Shown here: piece after piece, positions 1 to 9,454 of the stretch
How the letters are laid out: each line of letters opens with the position of its first letter
How positions within the stretch are numbered: position 1 is the first letter of the stretch
From: an uncultured Verrucomicrobiales bacterium
Lineage (GTDB): Bacteria > Verrucomicrobiota > Verrucomicrobiia > Verrucomicrobiales > DEV007
Assembly (NCBI GenBank): GCA_913058215.1
Contig: CAJXQE010000012.1
Coordinates: 1-41,602 of the forward strand
DNA length: 41,602 nt
Direction: 5' to 3'
Program-made: the position numbers and the translations under genes
The notes under the pieces: model-generated
The model's database searches: none
What the model was told of the DNA's origin: nothing
What the model saw: the letters and a program-made list of their open reading frames with translations, nothing else

Positions 1-44
1 ATCAGCCTCGGTCTCGTGGGCTCGGAGATGTGTATAAGAGACAG
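1..44 (+). other. Illumina Nextera P7 adapter remnant (not genomic)
   Basis: Positions 11-44 match the Nextera read-2 transposase adapter, and 26-44 are its 19-bp Tn5 mosaic end. Positions 3-10 (cagcctcg) fit an 8-base i7 index, which I recall as N710, and 1-2 are the end of the P7 primer. Genomic sequence begins at 45. Any start codon called inside this block, such as the GTG at 30, is an artefact. Confidence 0.97.
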
Positions 45-1115
45 CCTTTATTCAGGGCGACTATCGGAGATGATGCTTATTTAAAGAGGATCACTTGTCC
101 TGTCATGTTTCTAAGTCCCGCCAACGATTTTCACGGTCGGATTGACGATCTGCAGACTGCCCTTACCGAAGTGGATACAGATGAATGGCGGACCACTTGT
201 TCACCGCATCACAACCATCAGGATACGGCAAAGTATGAAGTCGCGACACAGCTTTGGTTTGATGAGCATTTGAAGGGGAGTTTTGCGCTTCCTCAGACGC
301 CGGATGCAGACTTGAAATTGAAAACCGAAAACGGGATTCCCAGATTCACTGTTCGACCGGATTCCTCGAGGCCGATCAATTCAGTCGATGTTTTCTATAC
401 GCAACAGGGGCAGATGGATGGGGAGAAAGATAACATGGAAAATACCAAGTCCCGCTTCTGGCGTCATGCGTCAGCCACAAAGCAGGGAGACGAATGGACA
501 GCGGAAGTTCCGGTTTTCAGCAATGATAAACCACTCTGGGTTTATGGGAATGTTACCTACGGTCTTGATGAGCCCGTCACCGGCGCGGGATATTACTATG
601 GCACCTACACTGCTGATGAGTTTAACCTTTCGTCGCTCATGCCGATGGCAAGCCCTGCGGATTTGAACGCGGCGGGAGTGAAAGTAACCCTCCAAGCTTC
701 TTCGGTGATAGAAAGTTTCGAAGGAGACTGGGAAAAGCACTGGTTTAGCTACAAGCCGGCAGAATGGCCCCGCAAGACTCACAAAGTTTACGATCCGGAA
801 TGGGCGGCACCTTCAGGGGCACAGTTAGCCATCGACGTTCTATCCGCGAAGCCGAACAAGCTAGTGCTCGGCGTCGATAAGTATGTCGCCGAAGTTCAGC
901 TCGAGGGGGGAGCGAACTGGCAATCCCTTGTGCTGTCTCCGTCTGATTTGCGGAACGCTGAAGGAGAATCTTTGGCAGACTGGAAAGGCATCAAGGAGTT
1001 GCGGCTCGCCGATCAGGAAACGTTGAGAGGAAAGCAGAATAAGAAGAATCGAAAAATTGGGAGCACCTGGGATGGCGAAGCACCAAGCTTTCGGAATCTT
1101 CGGTGGCAGAAATAG
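45..1115 (+). CDS. Alpha/beta hydrolase (acetylxylan esterase / dienelactone hydrolase-like), 5' truncated
   Basis: This is the C-terminal part of a probably secreted ester hydrolase; the N-terminus, signal peptide and nucleophile elbow lie beyond the contig edge. The frame is open from the adapter junction at 45 to TAG at 1115. Near the start, C-P-V-M-F-L-S-P-A-N-D fits the strand carrying the catalytic Asp, and P-H-H-N-H-Q about 35 residues later fits the catalytic His, as in the AXE/dienelactone hydrolase branch. The remaining roughly 250 residues are beta-rich, with a Trp-rich C-terminal stretch that looks like a carbohydrate-binding beta-sandwich. It lies upstream of three sulfatases on the same strand, which suggests deacylation of a decorated polysaccharide. 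Substrate and exact family are not determinable from the fragment. Confidence 0.7.
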   Translation, partial: PLFRATIGDDAYLKRITCPVMFLSPANDFHGRIDDLQTALTEVDTDEWRTTCSPHHNHQDTAKYEVATQLWFDEHLKGSFALPQTPDADLKLKTENGIPRFTVRPDSSRPINSVDVFYTQQGQMDGEKDNMENTKSRFWRHASATKQGDEWTAEVPVFSNDKPLWVYGNVTYGLDEPVTGAGYYYGTYTADEFNLSSLMPMASPADLNAAGVKVTLQASSVIESFEGDWEKHWFSYKPAEWPRKTHKVYDPEWAAPSGAQLAIDVLSAKPNKLVLGVDKYVAEVQLEGGANWQSLVLSPSDLRNAEGESLADWKGIKELRLADQETLRGKQNKKNRKIGSTWDGEAPSFRNLRWQK

Positions 1116-1138
1116 GAAGGCTTCATGATGGAGCCTTC
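1116..1138 (+). terminator. Hairpin directly after the hydrolase stop codon
   Basis: GAAGGCT (1116-1122) and AGCCTTC (1132-1138) are perfect 7-bp inverted repeats around a 9-nt loop, starting on the base after the TAG stop. There is no T-tract after the stem, so this may be a 3' stabilising hairpin or a weak terminator rather than a classical intrinsic one. The rest of the gap to the next gene (1139-1225) shows nothing else I can support. Confidence 0.4.
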
Positions 1139-1225
1139 GATCCATTGGCAATGTCCCGTTGTGGACTTGAGACCGCTTGTCTGCAAAGAATGCCGCTTTT
1201 TTGAATGTGCTGAGAAGGACTGGAA

Positions 1226-3238
1226 ATGATGAATCAAACAAAACTATTCTACCTCAATGCACTTTTGAGCCTTTTTCTCGCCTTCCATTCAGGAGGGCAA
1301 GCTCACTCTAAAGAGCGTCCACCGAACGTGGTCGTGATCATGGTCGATGATCTTGGCTACTCGGATATTGGTTGTTATGGTGGGGAGATTGAAACTCCGA
1401 ATTTGGACGCTCTCGCCGCTGATGGGCTTCGCTTTTCACAATTCTACAACACAGCGAAATGCCATTCTTCGCGTGTCTCACTGCTGACTGGGCAATACTG
1501 TATTGCAGCAGGTGACGTCGGCTTGTCGCATGCAGTGACCTCTGCAGAAGTCCTCCGGGACGGCGGGTATTTTACTGCGATGACCGGGAAGTGGCACCTC
1601 AAGAAGGAGCCAACTGATTTTGGCTTTAATCGCTACTTCGGACACCTCAGCGGAGCGTGTAATTTCTTCAAAGGTGATAAGACCTTCCGGCTCAACGGCA
1701 AATCGTGGGAAGTTCCCGCGTCCGGCTTTTATACGACGGTGGCAGATGTCGATTTCGCATTGGGTTTTCTTGAGGAAGCCAGGCAGGCCGAAAATCCGTT
1801 CTATCTCTACATCGCCTTCAATGCACCACATGCTCCTCTCCATGCATTGCCGGAAGACTATGCAAAGTACAAGGGACGCTACGATAGCGGTTGGGACAAA
1901 ATTCGTGATGCGCGAATTGAGAAGCAAAAGGAATTGGGGCTCTTGCCGGGGAACTTGAATCCAAGTCCACGCCCGGCCCATGTCCGGGCCTGGGACAAGC
2001 TCGTGCCCTGGCAGCGCGACTACGAGATCAATCGAATGGTAACTTTGGCGGCCATGATTGATCGCGTGGATCAAGAGATTGGAAGGCTTCTCTCCGACTT
2101 GCGAGACCACGACGAGCTCGACAACACGATGATTTTATTCGTTTCGGACAACGGGGCCTGTCCTTATGATCGGAGAAAGCCGCTCTTGGAAGTGGAACCA
2201 ACAAACGGTGATGTCGCGCTGGCTGATTCCACAGGTTGGTCATGGGCGAGGAATGCTCCCTTTCGCTTCTACAAGCAGAATCAATATGAAGGCGGCATCA
2301 GTACGCCCGGGATCGTTCACTGGCCCGCTGGACTGAAAACGAAACCCGGTTCGATCATTGATACGCCGGTTCATCTGATCGACGTTCTGCCAACTTTGGC
2401 GGATATCTGCGACGCAGAGATTCCCCTTGAGCATCCTACGCGAGAGCTTCGGCGTGTCTCCGGCGTTTCCTTTCTTCCGATCCTGGAAGGTGGAGAATTG
2501 GAGCGGTCGGAGCCGATCCATCTCCAATTCTCGAGTGATTTTGGCCTTCGCGATGGAGACTGGAAACTTGTTTGTTTTAAAGCTGAGGAGTGGGAACTCT
2601 ATAATCTCGCCAATGATCGAACCGAACTCGTGAATCTGGCGGATGCCGAACCGGAGCGCTTGCAGGCGATGGTGACGAAATGGAAAGAGATGGCCTTGCA
2701 GGTTTTGCATTCCGAGAAACTGGCGAATCAAAAGATGATTCTATCAGAAGATCCAAAATCGAATCGTGAGTGGACCACATTCAGCGACTCGATCAAACCG
2801 CCATTGGCCCCGATTCCAAAACGTGGAAAAGGTAAGGCTCGTTCGGGCATTCGCGCGCGCAAGAACACTCAACTCATTCAAAAGCCAGGGCAACTTGAAC
2901 TAAGCTTTACCGGCGGGGATCCCGGCATCGCGATGGATTTGCGATCTAAAAAAGACCTGCCTCCCGGTTCCTACATGGTGAGCTTTGATCTGACAACGGA
3001 TTGGAAAGGGACCGGTGAAATTTTCTATACGATTGATGAGAAGACTTTGCCTCAAGGCGAGCGGGTTGAGTTTGAGATTACCGGCGAGGAAGCGCAGAAG
3101 ATTCGGGTTGGCCTGACCACTCAAAAGGTGCTGAAACAGCTTCGTATTGATGTCTCGGATGATGTCGGCGCTGCGGTGATTGGCAAGCTTCACCTGCTCG
3201 GTCCGGATGGAACTGTCTACCACGATTGGACGAAGTGA
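1226..3238 (+). CDS. Secreted sulfatase with non-canonical C-H-S-S-R signature
   Basis: A type I (formylglycine) sulfatase of 670 residues, predicted to hydrolyse sulfate esters outside the cytoplasm. A signal peptide spans about 1-27. The calcium-site motif V-D-D-L-G-Y is at 40-45, the signature is C79-H-S-S-R83 followed by V-S-L-L-T-G, then come G-K-W-H-L and the V-S-D-N-G metal motif. The layout resembles arylsulfatases whose signature usually reads N-T-A-R-C-C-P-x-R, but the residue two after Cys is Ser rather than Pro or Ala. About 120 residues after the catalytic domain form a basic linker and a beta-sandwich-like tail. The ATG at 1226 has AAGGA a few bases upstream; a second ATG follows at 1229. 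First of three sulfatases in tandem. Family is certain; substrate unknown. Confidence 0.93.
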   Translation: MMNQTKLFYLNALLSLFLAFHSGGQAHSKERPPNVVVIMVDDLGYSDIGCYGGEIETPNLDALAADGLRFSQFYNTAKCHSSRVSLLTGQYCIAAGDVGLSHAVTSAEVLRDGGYFTAMTGKWHLKKEPTDFGFNRYFGHLSGACNFFKGDKTFRLNGKSWEVPASGFYTTVADVDFALGFLEEARQAENPFYLYIAFNAPHAPLHALPEDYAKYKGRYDSGWDKIRDARIEKQKELGLLPGNLNPSPRPAHVRAWDKLVPWQRDYEINRMVTLAAMIDRVDQEIGRLLSDLRDHDELDNTMILFVSDNGACPYDRRKPLLEVEPTNGDVALADSTGWSWARNAPFRFYKQNQYEGGISTPGIVHWPAGLKTKPGSIIDTPVHLIDVLPTLADICDAEIPLEHPTRELRRVSGVSFLPILEGGELERSEPIHLQFSSDFGLRDGDWKLVCFKAEEWELYNLANDRTELVNLADAEPERLQAMVTKWKEMALQVLHSEKLANQKMILSEDPKSNREWTTFSDSIKPPLAPIPKRGKGKARSGIRARKNTQLIQKPGQLELSFTGGDPGIAMDLRSKKDLPPGSYMVSFDLTTDWKGTGEIFYTIDEKTLPQGERVEFEITGEEAQKIRVGLTTQKVLKQLRIDVSDDVGAAVIGKLHLLGPDGTVYHDWTK

Positions 3239-3240
3239 GT

Positions 3241-3260
3241 GAGCTTTCCGGAAGAAGCTC
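3241..3260 (+). terminator. Hairpin after first sulfatase gene
   Basis: GAGCTT (3241-3246) and AAGCTC (3255-3260) pair across an 8-nt loop just after the stop at 3238. No T-run follows. It could attenuate or punctuate the sulfatase series, but the stem is short and this is a weak call. Confidence 0.3.
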
Positions 3261-3303
3261 TCTACGTATTGCCCCGCGGAAATAGAAAGAAAGAAGCCCG
3301 ACA

Positions 3304-6300
3304 ATGATAACCGCATTAGCCGATCGATCTAATTTGTTTCGATTCCCGAGTCGATCATCTGCCAGTCGTTTCGCCCGCATTATTGCAATCTGCGGCACGC
3401 TCTTTGCAGTGGGGGCAACGCATGCGGTTGAGAAACCGAACGTAGTCGTCATTTTCGCTGACGATCTCGGTTACGGTGACCTCAGCTGTTACGGCGCATC
3501 GAAACTCAAGACACCTAATATTGATAGACTCGCCTCCGAGGGGCGGCGCTTCACGGATGCGCATTCAGCCTCGGCGGTGTGTACGCCCTCGCGCTATGCG
3601 CTGATCACGGGGCGGTATCCGTTTCGACGCGGGCTTTCCAAACCTGTCTTTCTCAAGACTGGTTTGGTGGTGGATCAGGAACGCACCACCATTGCCGATG
3701 TCATGAAGAATGCTGGTTATGCCACTGCTTGTGTTGGGAAATGGCACCTTGGTTTTGGTGAAAAAACGCCGAATTGGAATGGCGAACTGAAACCCGGGCC
3801 GCTGGAGCTTGGTTTCGATTATTACTACGGCGTCCCGACGGTGAACAGCCATCCGCCGTTTGTGTATGTGGAGAACCATCGCGTTGTCGGCTTGGTGCCT
3901 GAAGATCCTTTTGTCTATGGGAAGAAGGCAAAGACCCGGGCGATTCATGAGAAGATGGCGATCGACCAAATCGGTGGAGCCGATGCCGCGCATCGACTTT
4001 ATGACGACTATGCTGTCGGGACGAATCTCGCGGAAAAGTCGGTGGAGTGGATCACGGCGAACAAGGAGAAGCCATTTTTCCTTTATCTTTCGACGACCAA
4101 TATTCATCACCCCTTCACTCCCGCTAAGAGATTTCGGGGAACGAGCGAATGCGGCCTCTATGGCGATTTTGTGCATGAGTTAGACTGGATCGTCGGCGAG
4201 GTGATGGCCACGCTGGAGAAGAACGGACTCGCAGAGAACACGCTCGTTATTTTTACCAGCGACAACGGAGGGATGATTAATGAGACCGGGCAGGAGGCGA
4301 TCAAGCAGGGGCATCAGCTCAATGGGAATCTACTTGGTTTTAAGTTTGATGCCTGGGAAGGGGGGCATCGCGTTCCGTTTATCGCCCGTTGGTCCGGAAA
4401 GGTTGAGGCGGGTTCTGTTTCCGATCAGCTGGTCTGTAACGTCGATCTGATGGCGGCGATGGCCGCGCTTACGAAGCAGGAGCTTAAAAATGAGGAAGCG
4501 CCCGATAGTTTTGATATTCTCCCGGCATTGATTGGAGACCCGGTGAAGCCGATTCGAGAAGAAGTCGTTCTCGCAGCGATGAGGGGAACCCATCTGACCC
4601 TTCGTCAGGAGAACTGGGCGTACATTGGTGCTAAAGGCGGGGGAGGCTTCGGGAGCCAGAAAGTAGGAACTCATGGCTTCGGTGGTCCGGCCGCGATCCA
4701 TTTCGCAGGGCAAACCAACAGCGACATCGTGAATGGAAAATTGAAAAGCGATGCACCTCCAGGGCAGCTTTATAATCTTTCCACAGATCGTTCGCAGACG
4801 GATAACGTGATTCAGAGAGAATCTGAACGTGCCGAAGCGATGAGGGCCAGGCTCGATGAAATAAAGGCAGGAAGCACAACTCGCCCCGTTGGAGGTTCAG
4901 GCGGGTCTGCTCATCGCGCAGCGCCTGCCGCAGAAGAAGCAGGAGAGCTTGCTCACCTTCAATCTTTCGTCGCAAAACACTGTAGAGAATGTCACGGAGA
5001 GAAGAAGCAAAAGGGGGATGTCAGATTGGATGATATTTCCAGGTTGGATGCTGAAGTCTGGGCTCTGGTTTTCGAGCAAATCGCCAGTGAGGAGATGCCT
5101 CCCGATGATGAACTGCAACCGACCGAAGCTGAGCGGATTGCTTTCAAAGACCATGCTCTTGCTCTGGCAAATGCCGAAGGGGCGACTCTGGTGACGGGCT
5201 TCCGGCGTCTCAACAAGCGGGAATACGGAAACACTGTGAGGGATCTCCTTGGCTTGGGTAAAGGAACCTTCGATCCTGCGGAGTACATTTATGAGGATGA
5301 AATAGATGAAGGATTCGATACCCGTGCCGAGTCGCTCGTGATATCGAATGAACTCCTCTTGGAATATATGGGCGCCGCCCGGAAAAGTCTTCAGCATGCC
5401 CTTTTTTCCGACGAAGTGGAGAAGCCGGAAAGTATAAGGACAGTGGTCGATCTGAAGAAGGTGACTGGTACTTCGAGGCGATATATCAACAATCACAAGG
5501 ATCACGTAATCGGTCGATCCGGAGGGAAGGCGAAGCTTCTTTCAGGAGACAAAGACCGGGCCATGGAGTTTCCGGGCCGATACAAGATTACCGTTACCGC
5601 ATCGGGAGTGGATAGGGAGTTCTATCCGATCCGATTTGCACCGGAACAAGGACCTCTCGTCATGGGGTTTGGAATTATTCCCGAAGGAAAAGAGAGTCTG
5701 TCGGGGAAAGGTGTCCTGCAGAGAACGTTCGAATTGAAAGATGATGTCGAGCAAACCTTTCAGTTCGATACCTGGATTGACAAAGGTCACTCTCCCTATT
5801 TCACCTTCGAGAATGGCTCAAGCAAACCGATCACGCAGATTCGTTCCAATATACGACGACGTAAGATCCCCGCCTCTGCGATGAAGAGCTTGTTTCGTGG
5901 TCCCGGAATCAAGATTACGCAGTTCATTATCGAAGGCCCTTTTCATGATGAATGGCCTCCGCTTTCTTTTCGGACAACTTTTGATTCCGGCACCATTCCC
6001 GGTTTGGAAGTGGATGAAGAGCGCGAAGCACTCATCCATCGCTTCGCAGAACGTGCGTTTCGTCGGGCCGTGACAGCAGCAGAGATTCAGCCTTATCTCG
6101 ATTTTCTAAATAGAAAGCATGCCGCCAACAAGGACTGGCACATTGCGGTGCTTGAGACCTTCGCTGCCATGATGGCTTCGCACGATTTCCTCTACATCCG
6201 CAATCGTTTCTCTACGAGTGAAGAGGGTGCAATCGACGGGTTAGCAGGGTTAGATCATCAAAACGCTCTCGGTTCCTATGAACTCGCCAGCCGTTTGTCC

Positions 6301-7278
6301 TATTTCTTATGGAGCACAATGCCGGATGAAGATCTTTTTGCATTGGCGGAGTCCGGAAAGATTTTGGAGCCGGAGGTTCTCAGGAAGCAAGTTGAGAGGA
6401 TGCTGAATAGTCCTCAGGCGGGAGCGTTTTCTGAAAGCTTCACCGATCAGTGGCTGTCACTGGACACTCTCGGAAGCATGCCCCCGGATACGAAGAATCC
6501 GCAGTTCAAAGCCTATCACCGGAACAAACTTGAATCGTCAATGTTGGAGGAGACGCGAAGATTCTTTGCTCACATCCTCAGGGGCAATCGAAGTGTTCGA
6601 GATTTTATCGATTCCGATTATTCGTTTCTCAATGCGGGCCTGGCTGAACTCTACGGGATCCCTTTCGATGGAGAAGATGGGTTTGTGCGTGTGACCTTTC
6701 CCGGCGACGTGAAGCGAGGCGGACTTTTGGGGCAGGGAAGTATTCTAACCTTGACTTCAAATGGAGTTGAAACCTCACCGGTTGTTCGAGGGCATTGGGT
6801 TCTTGATGAATTGCTGGGCTCTCCACCACCGCCTGCACCCAAAGAAGTTCCCGCCCTCGTTCCTGATTTGAACGGTGCTACCACAGTTCGTGATCAACTC
6901 GAAAAACATCGCAGCGAACCGGCTTGCTACGAATGCCATAAGGAGATGGATCCGCTTGGTTTCTCGCTGGAGGCCTATGACCCGATTGGAAGACTGCGGA
7001 CCGAATATGAAAACAAGCAGCCGGTGACCACTTTTGGATCCTACAAGGGCGTCGATTTTGACGGAGTAGAAGACTTAAAGAAAATCATGCTGAACGACAT
7101 CCGGCCATTTGCCCGCAGTCTTACCTTCAAGATTGCTGAATATGCAAAAGGACGCGAGCTTACGGTTGCGGATTTCAGTGCGCTTGAAGAGATTGTTGAT
7201 TCAAGCGCTGTCGGGGACTTCAGACTGAAGGATCTTGTTCTGAAAATCGCAACCAGCAAGTTGATGACCGAACGCTAA
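3304..7278 (+). CDS. Sulfatase fused to diheme DUF1587/1595/1592/1588/1585 cytochrome module
   Basis: A 1324-residue exported fusion. After a long n-region and hydrophobic segment (about 23-41) comes a complete sulfatase: F-A-D-D-L-G-Y-G-D, canonical C93-T-P-S-R97, V-G-K-W-H-L-G and T-S-D-N-G-G, ending near 523. A Gly/Ser/Ala linker (about 524-550) leads to a Planctomycete-type cytochrome c domain with heme motif C560-R-E-C563-H564. Then follow DUF1587 (from about 632), a beta-sandwich-like region (about 735-890), DUF1595 (about 911-975), DUF1592 (about 990-1115), DUF1588 carrying a second heme motif C1208-Y-E-C1211-H1212, and DUF1585 (about 1245-1320). In PVC genomes the DUF1592 module is usually a separate secreted protein. 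No second signal peptide or stop lies at the junction. Sulfate ester hydrolysis is well supported; the redox partner and reaction of the second half are unknown. Confidence 0.9.
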   Translation: MITALADRSNLFRFPSRSSASRFARIIAICGTLFAVGATHAVEKPNVVVIFADDLGYGDLSCYGASKLKTPNIDRLASEGRRFTDAHSASAVCTPSRYALITGRYPFRRGLSKPVFLKTGLVVDQERTTIADVMKNAGYATACVGKWHLGFGEKTPNWNGELKPGPLELGFDYYYGVPTVNSHPPFVYVENHRVVGLVPEDPFVYGKKAKTRAIHEKMAIDQIGGADAAHRLYDDYAVGTNLAEKSVEWITANKEKPFFLYLSTTNIHHPFTPAKRFRGTSECGLYGDFVHELDWIVGEVMATLEKNGLAENTLVIFTSDNGGMINETGQEAIKQGHQLNGNLLGFKFDAWEGGHRVPFIARWSGKVEAGSVSDQLVCNVDLMAAMAALTKQELKNEEAPDSFDILPALIGDPVKPIREEVVLAAMRGTHLTLRQENWAYIGAKGGGGFGSQKVGTHGFGGPAAIHFAGQTNSDIVNGKLKSDAPPGQLYNLSTDRSQTDNVIQRESERAEAMRARLDEIKAGSTTRPVGGSGGSAHRAAPAAEEAGELAHLQSFVAKHCRECHGEKKQKGDVRLDDISRLDAEVWALVFEQIASEEMPPDDELQPTEAERIAFKDHALALANAEGATLVTGFRRLNKREYGNTVRDLLGLGKGTFDPAEYIYEDEIDEGFDTRAESLVISNELLLEYMGAARKSLQHALFSDEVEKPESIRTVVDLKKVTGTSRRYINNHKDHVIGRSGGKAKLLSGDKDRAMEFPGRYKITVTASGVDREFYPIRFAPEQGPLVMGFGIIPEGKESLSGKGVLQRTFELKDDVEQTFQFDTWIDKGHSPYFTFENGSSKPITQIRSNIRRRKIPASAMKSLFRGPGIKITQFIIEGPFHDEWPPLSFRTTFDSGTIPGLEVDEEREALIHRFAERAFRRAVTAAEIQPYLDFLNRKHAANKDWHIAVLETFAAMMASHDFLYIRNRFSTSEEGAIDGLAGLDHQNALGSYELASRLSYFLWSTMPDEDLFALAESGKILEPEVLRKQVERMLNSPQAGAFSESFTDQWLSLDTLGSMPPDTKNPQFKAYHRNKLESSMLEETRRFFAHILRGNRSVRDFIDSDYSFLNAGLAELYGIPFDGEDGFVRVTFPGDVKRGGLLGQGSILTLTSNGVETSPVVRGHWVLDELLGSPPPPAPKEVPALVPDLNGATTVRDQLEKHRSEPACYECHKEMDPLGFSLEAYDPIGRLRTEYENKQPVTTFGSYKGVDFDGVEDLKKIMLNDIRPFARSLTFKIAEYAKGRELTVADFSALEEIVDSSAVGDFRLKDLVLKIATSKLMTER

Positions 7279-7297
7279 AAAATCGAATCAAAGCTTC

Positions 7298-9370
7298 ATG
7301 ACACGTATCCTGACATTGCTCACACTCTGTGTTTACACATTCTCCGCAGACGCTTTAGATCGACCCGACAAGCCGAATATTGTTCTTTTGTTGACCGACG
7401 ATCTTGGGTGGCAGGATGTTAAGTGCTACGACATCGATGAGCCTTCGCCGGCAGAAACACCGAACATCGATGCGCTCGCGAAGAAAGGCGTGATGTTCTG
7501 GCAGGCGTATTCTCCGGCCCCGACTTGTGCGCCTTCGCGATGCGCAATCATCAGTGGAAACCATCCGGCTCGAGCTCAGAAAACGCACGTGGTTGGGGGC
7601 GCTCCACCTATGCCAATCAACAAGCATTTCCGGATGATGGATCCGTGGTACAGCGGACGAATGCCTGAGGATGAACTTACGCTTCCCAAGCTCCTTCGAG
7701 AGAATGGTTACACCACGGGGCACTCAGGAAAATGGCACATGGCAATTGATCACCATGCGTTTCCGCAGCCGGCAGATCAGGGCTTTGATTATACACAATC
7801 CAGCCGCGGTGCCAGAGCGGGGATGGCAGATCGCTTGAAAGGTTTTGCGACAAAGGCTCCCGATGATCCGTATCGGCTGGATAAGAATGGCTTCCCCTTT
7901 CATCAGACTAATGAGGACGCGCTTACATTTCTGAAGGAGAACAAGGACAAGCCGTTTTTTCTTTACTATGCGACCTGGCTTGTCCATTCGCCGATTCAAA
8001 CTCGCTCAGAAGATCTCTTGAAAAAATACGCTGAGAAGCTCGGGATCAATCCTGAAAATACTCCGAAAAAGGAAACACCCGGGCAAAAGAATCCTTTCTT
8101 TGCCTCAATGGTAGAGGAACTGGATTATTACGTGGGGCAGGTTTTCGATTACCTGGAAGAGACGGAGGATCCAAGATGGCCGGGGCACAAACTCAGCGAG
8201 AATACCTACCTGTTTTTCACATCGGACAATGGCGGGATGGAAGGCAGCCCGAAGGAGCGTTACACTGATAACAATCCTCTTGATCGCGGGAAGATTTCTG
8301 CGAAAGAGGGCGGCACACGCGTCCCCCTGATCATTACCGGACCGGGGATCAATGCAGGGATTCAAACGGATGTGATGGCGAACGGTCTCGATTTTTTTCC
8401 GACCATTCTTGCCATGACAGGAACAAGCAAACCTGATGAGAAGCATCTCGATGGTTGTGACCTGACTTCTTTGCTTCGTGAGAACCCGACAGACCCGAAA
8501 TTGGTAAAGCATCCAGACGGCACGGTTCGAGACACGATGGTTTGGCATTTCCCTCATGGCCACGCATTGGAGAGCACTATACGGGTTGGTGACTTCAAGC
8601 TGATTCGTAATTATGACCATGTAGGTAACCCCGGAGAAATTCCGCTGGAGCTCTTTCGCTTGTATGAAACCAGGGGAGGGAAACAAGTTCGCTCCGACAT
8701 TGAAGAAGCGAAGAATCTCAGTTCCGAGATGCCGGATATGGTCAAAGAACTTAACGAACGGCTTACTGCTGTTCTATCACGGATGAAGGCTAGCTATCCG
8801 ACCTACAACCCGGATTATCCGAAGGATCTACCGAACAAGGAAAAGGTCTGCACGATCTCTGCTCATCAACGGCAAGGTCAGAATGTAGAATTTACGTTCT
8901 CAGAGAACGGGGCGAAGGTGGTACACGCCGATCTCATTTTTACTCGTAACGGGGGTGATCGTTACGAAGAATGGTTCCGTGGTGAGGCGGAGATTTCATC
9001 TGCCACCACGGCAAAGGCTTCTCTACCGGAAGGGACGACGCATTACTTTATCAATTTGATTGATGAAAATAATTTCCTGCGTTCTTATCCTGCGATTACA
9101 ACAAGCAAAACTCCATTTTTCGAGTCAGCAATCCCGACTGAAGGCGAAGCTCCTAAGATGAAAGAGCCAAAGCCAAAGCCGAAGCTTGACCGGAACAAAG
9201 CCTTTCAGCGAATGGATGTGGACAAAGACAATTCGATGACTCTGCAAGAATACAAAGCGGGTATGAACAATAGTGACGGCACCGACCTTGATGCCCGGTA
9301 CAAACGGTTCGACGAAAACGGTGATGGAACTCTCAGTCGCGACGAATTTGTTCATCCCGGGAAACGATAG
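7298..9370 (+). CDS. Secreted sulfatase with C-terminal EF-hand pair
   Basis: A 690-residue formylglycine sulfatase. The signal peptide is about residues 1-19. Core motifs are L-T-D-D-L-G-W, canonical C77-A-P-S-R81, G-K-W-H-M and T-S-D-N-G-G. After the catalytic domain and a beta-rich region there is a Lys/Pro linker, then two EF-hand calcium loops at about 640-651 (D-V-D-K-D-N-S-M-T-L-Q-E) and 672-683 (D-E-N-G-D-G-T-L-S-R-D-E), both with acidic residues at positions 1, 5 and 12. The EF-hands may stabilise the protein in a calcium-rich medium or dock it to a partner. It starts 19 bases after the fusion gene, so co-transcription is likely. No clear Shine-Dalgarno is visible; the ATG at 7298 is chosen because the signal peptide follows directly. 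Confidence 0.93.
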   Translation: MTRILTLLTLCVYTFSADALDRPDKPNIVLLLTDDLGWQDVKCYDIDEPSPAETPNIDALAKKGVMFWQAYSPAPTCAPSRCAIISGNHPARAQKTHVVGGAPPMPINKHFRMMDPWYSGRMPEDELTLPKLLRENGYTTGHSGKWHMAIDHHAFPQPADQGFDYTQSSRGARAGMADRLKGFATKAPDDPYRLDKNGFPFHQTNEDALTFLKENKDKPFFLYYATWLVHSPIQTRSEDLLKKYAEKLGINPENTPKKETPGQKNPFFASMVEELDYYVGQVFDYLEETEDPRWPGHKLSENTYLFFTSDNGGMEGSPKERYTDNNPLDRGKISAKEGGTRVPLIITGPGINAGIQTDVMANGLDFFPTILAMTGTSKPDEKHLDGCDLTSLLRENPTDPKLVKHPDGTVRDTMVWHFPHGHALESTIRVGDFKLIRNYDHVGNPGEIPLELFRLYETRGGKQVRSDIEEAKNLSSEMPDMVKELNERLTAVLSRMKASYPTYNPDYPKDLPNKEKVCTISAHQRQGQNVEFTFSENGAKVVHADLIFTRNGGDRYEEWFRGEAEISSATTAKASLPEGTTHYFINLIDENNFLRSYPAITTSKTPFFESAIPTEGEAPKMKEPKPKPKLDRNKAFQRMDVDKDNSMTLQEYKAGMNNSDGTDLDARYKRFDENGDGTLSRDEFVHPGKR

Positions 9371-9454
9371 ACCTCGTGAACCAGGCGACGCCATTTTTCA
9401 AGTAACCCCTGTTTGTTCATCAATCGAGCACATCTCTTTAATCAGAATTTAGAA

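Noticed and set aside
30..44. GTG start of the first gene
   Set aside because: The codon lies in adapter sequence; the genomic frame begins at 45 and the true start is off the contig.
4840..5000. Frameshift or missed stop joining two separate genes (sulfatase and DUF1592 protein)
   Set aside because: No stop, start or signal peptide is found in any plus frame at the junction, and the linker composition is that of a normal interdomain linker. Misassembly cannot be fully excluded without reads.
9413..9454. Upstream TTG start adding 14 residues to the giant dehydrogenase
   Set aside because: The signal peptide begins exactly at the ATG at 9455; the extension would bury it.
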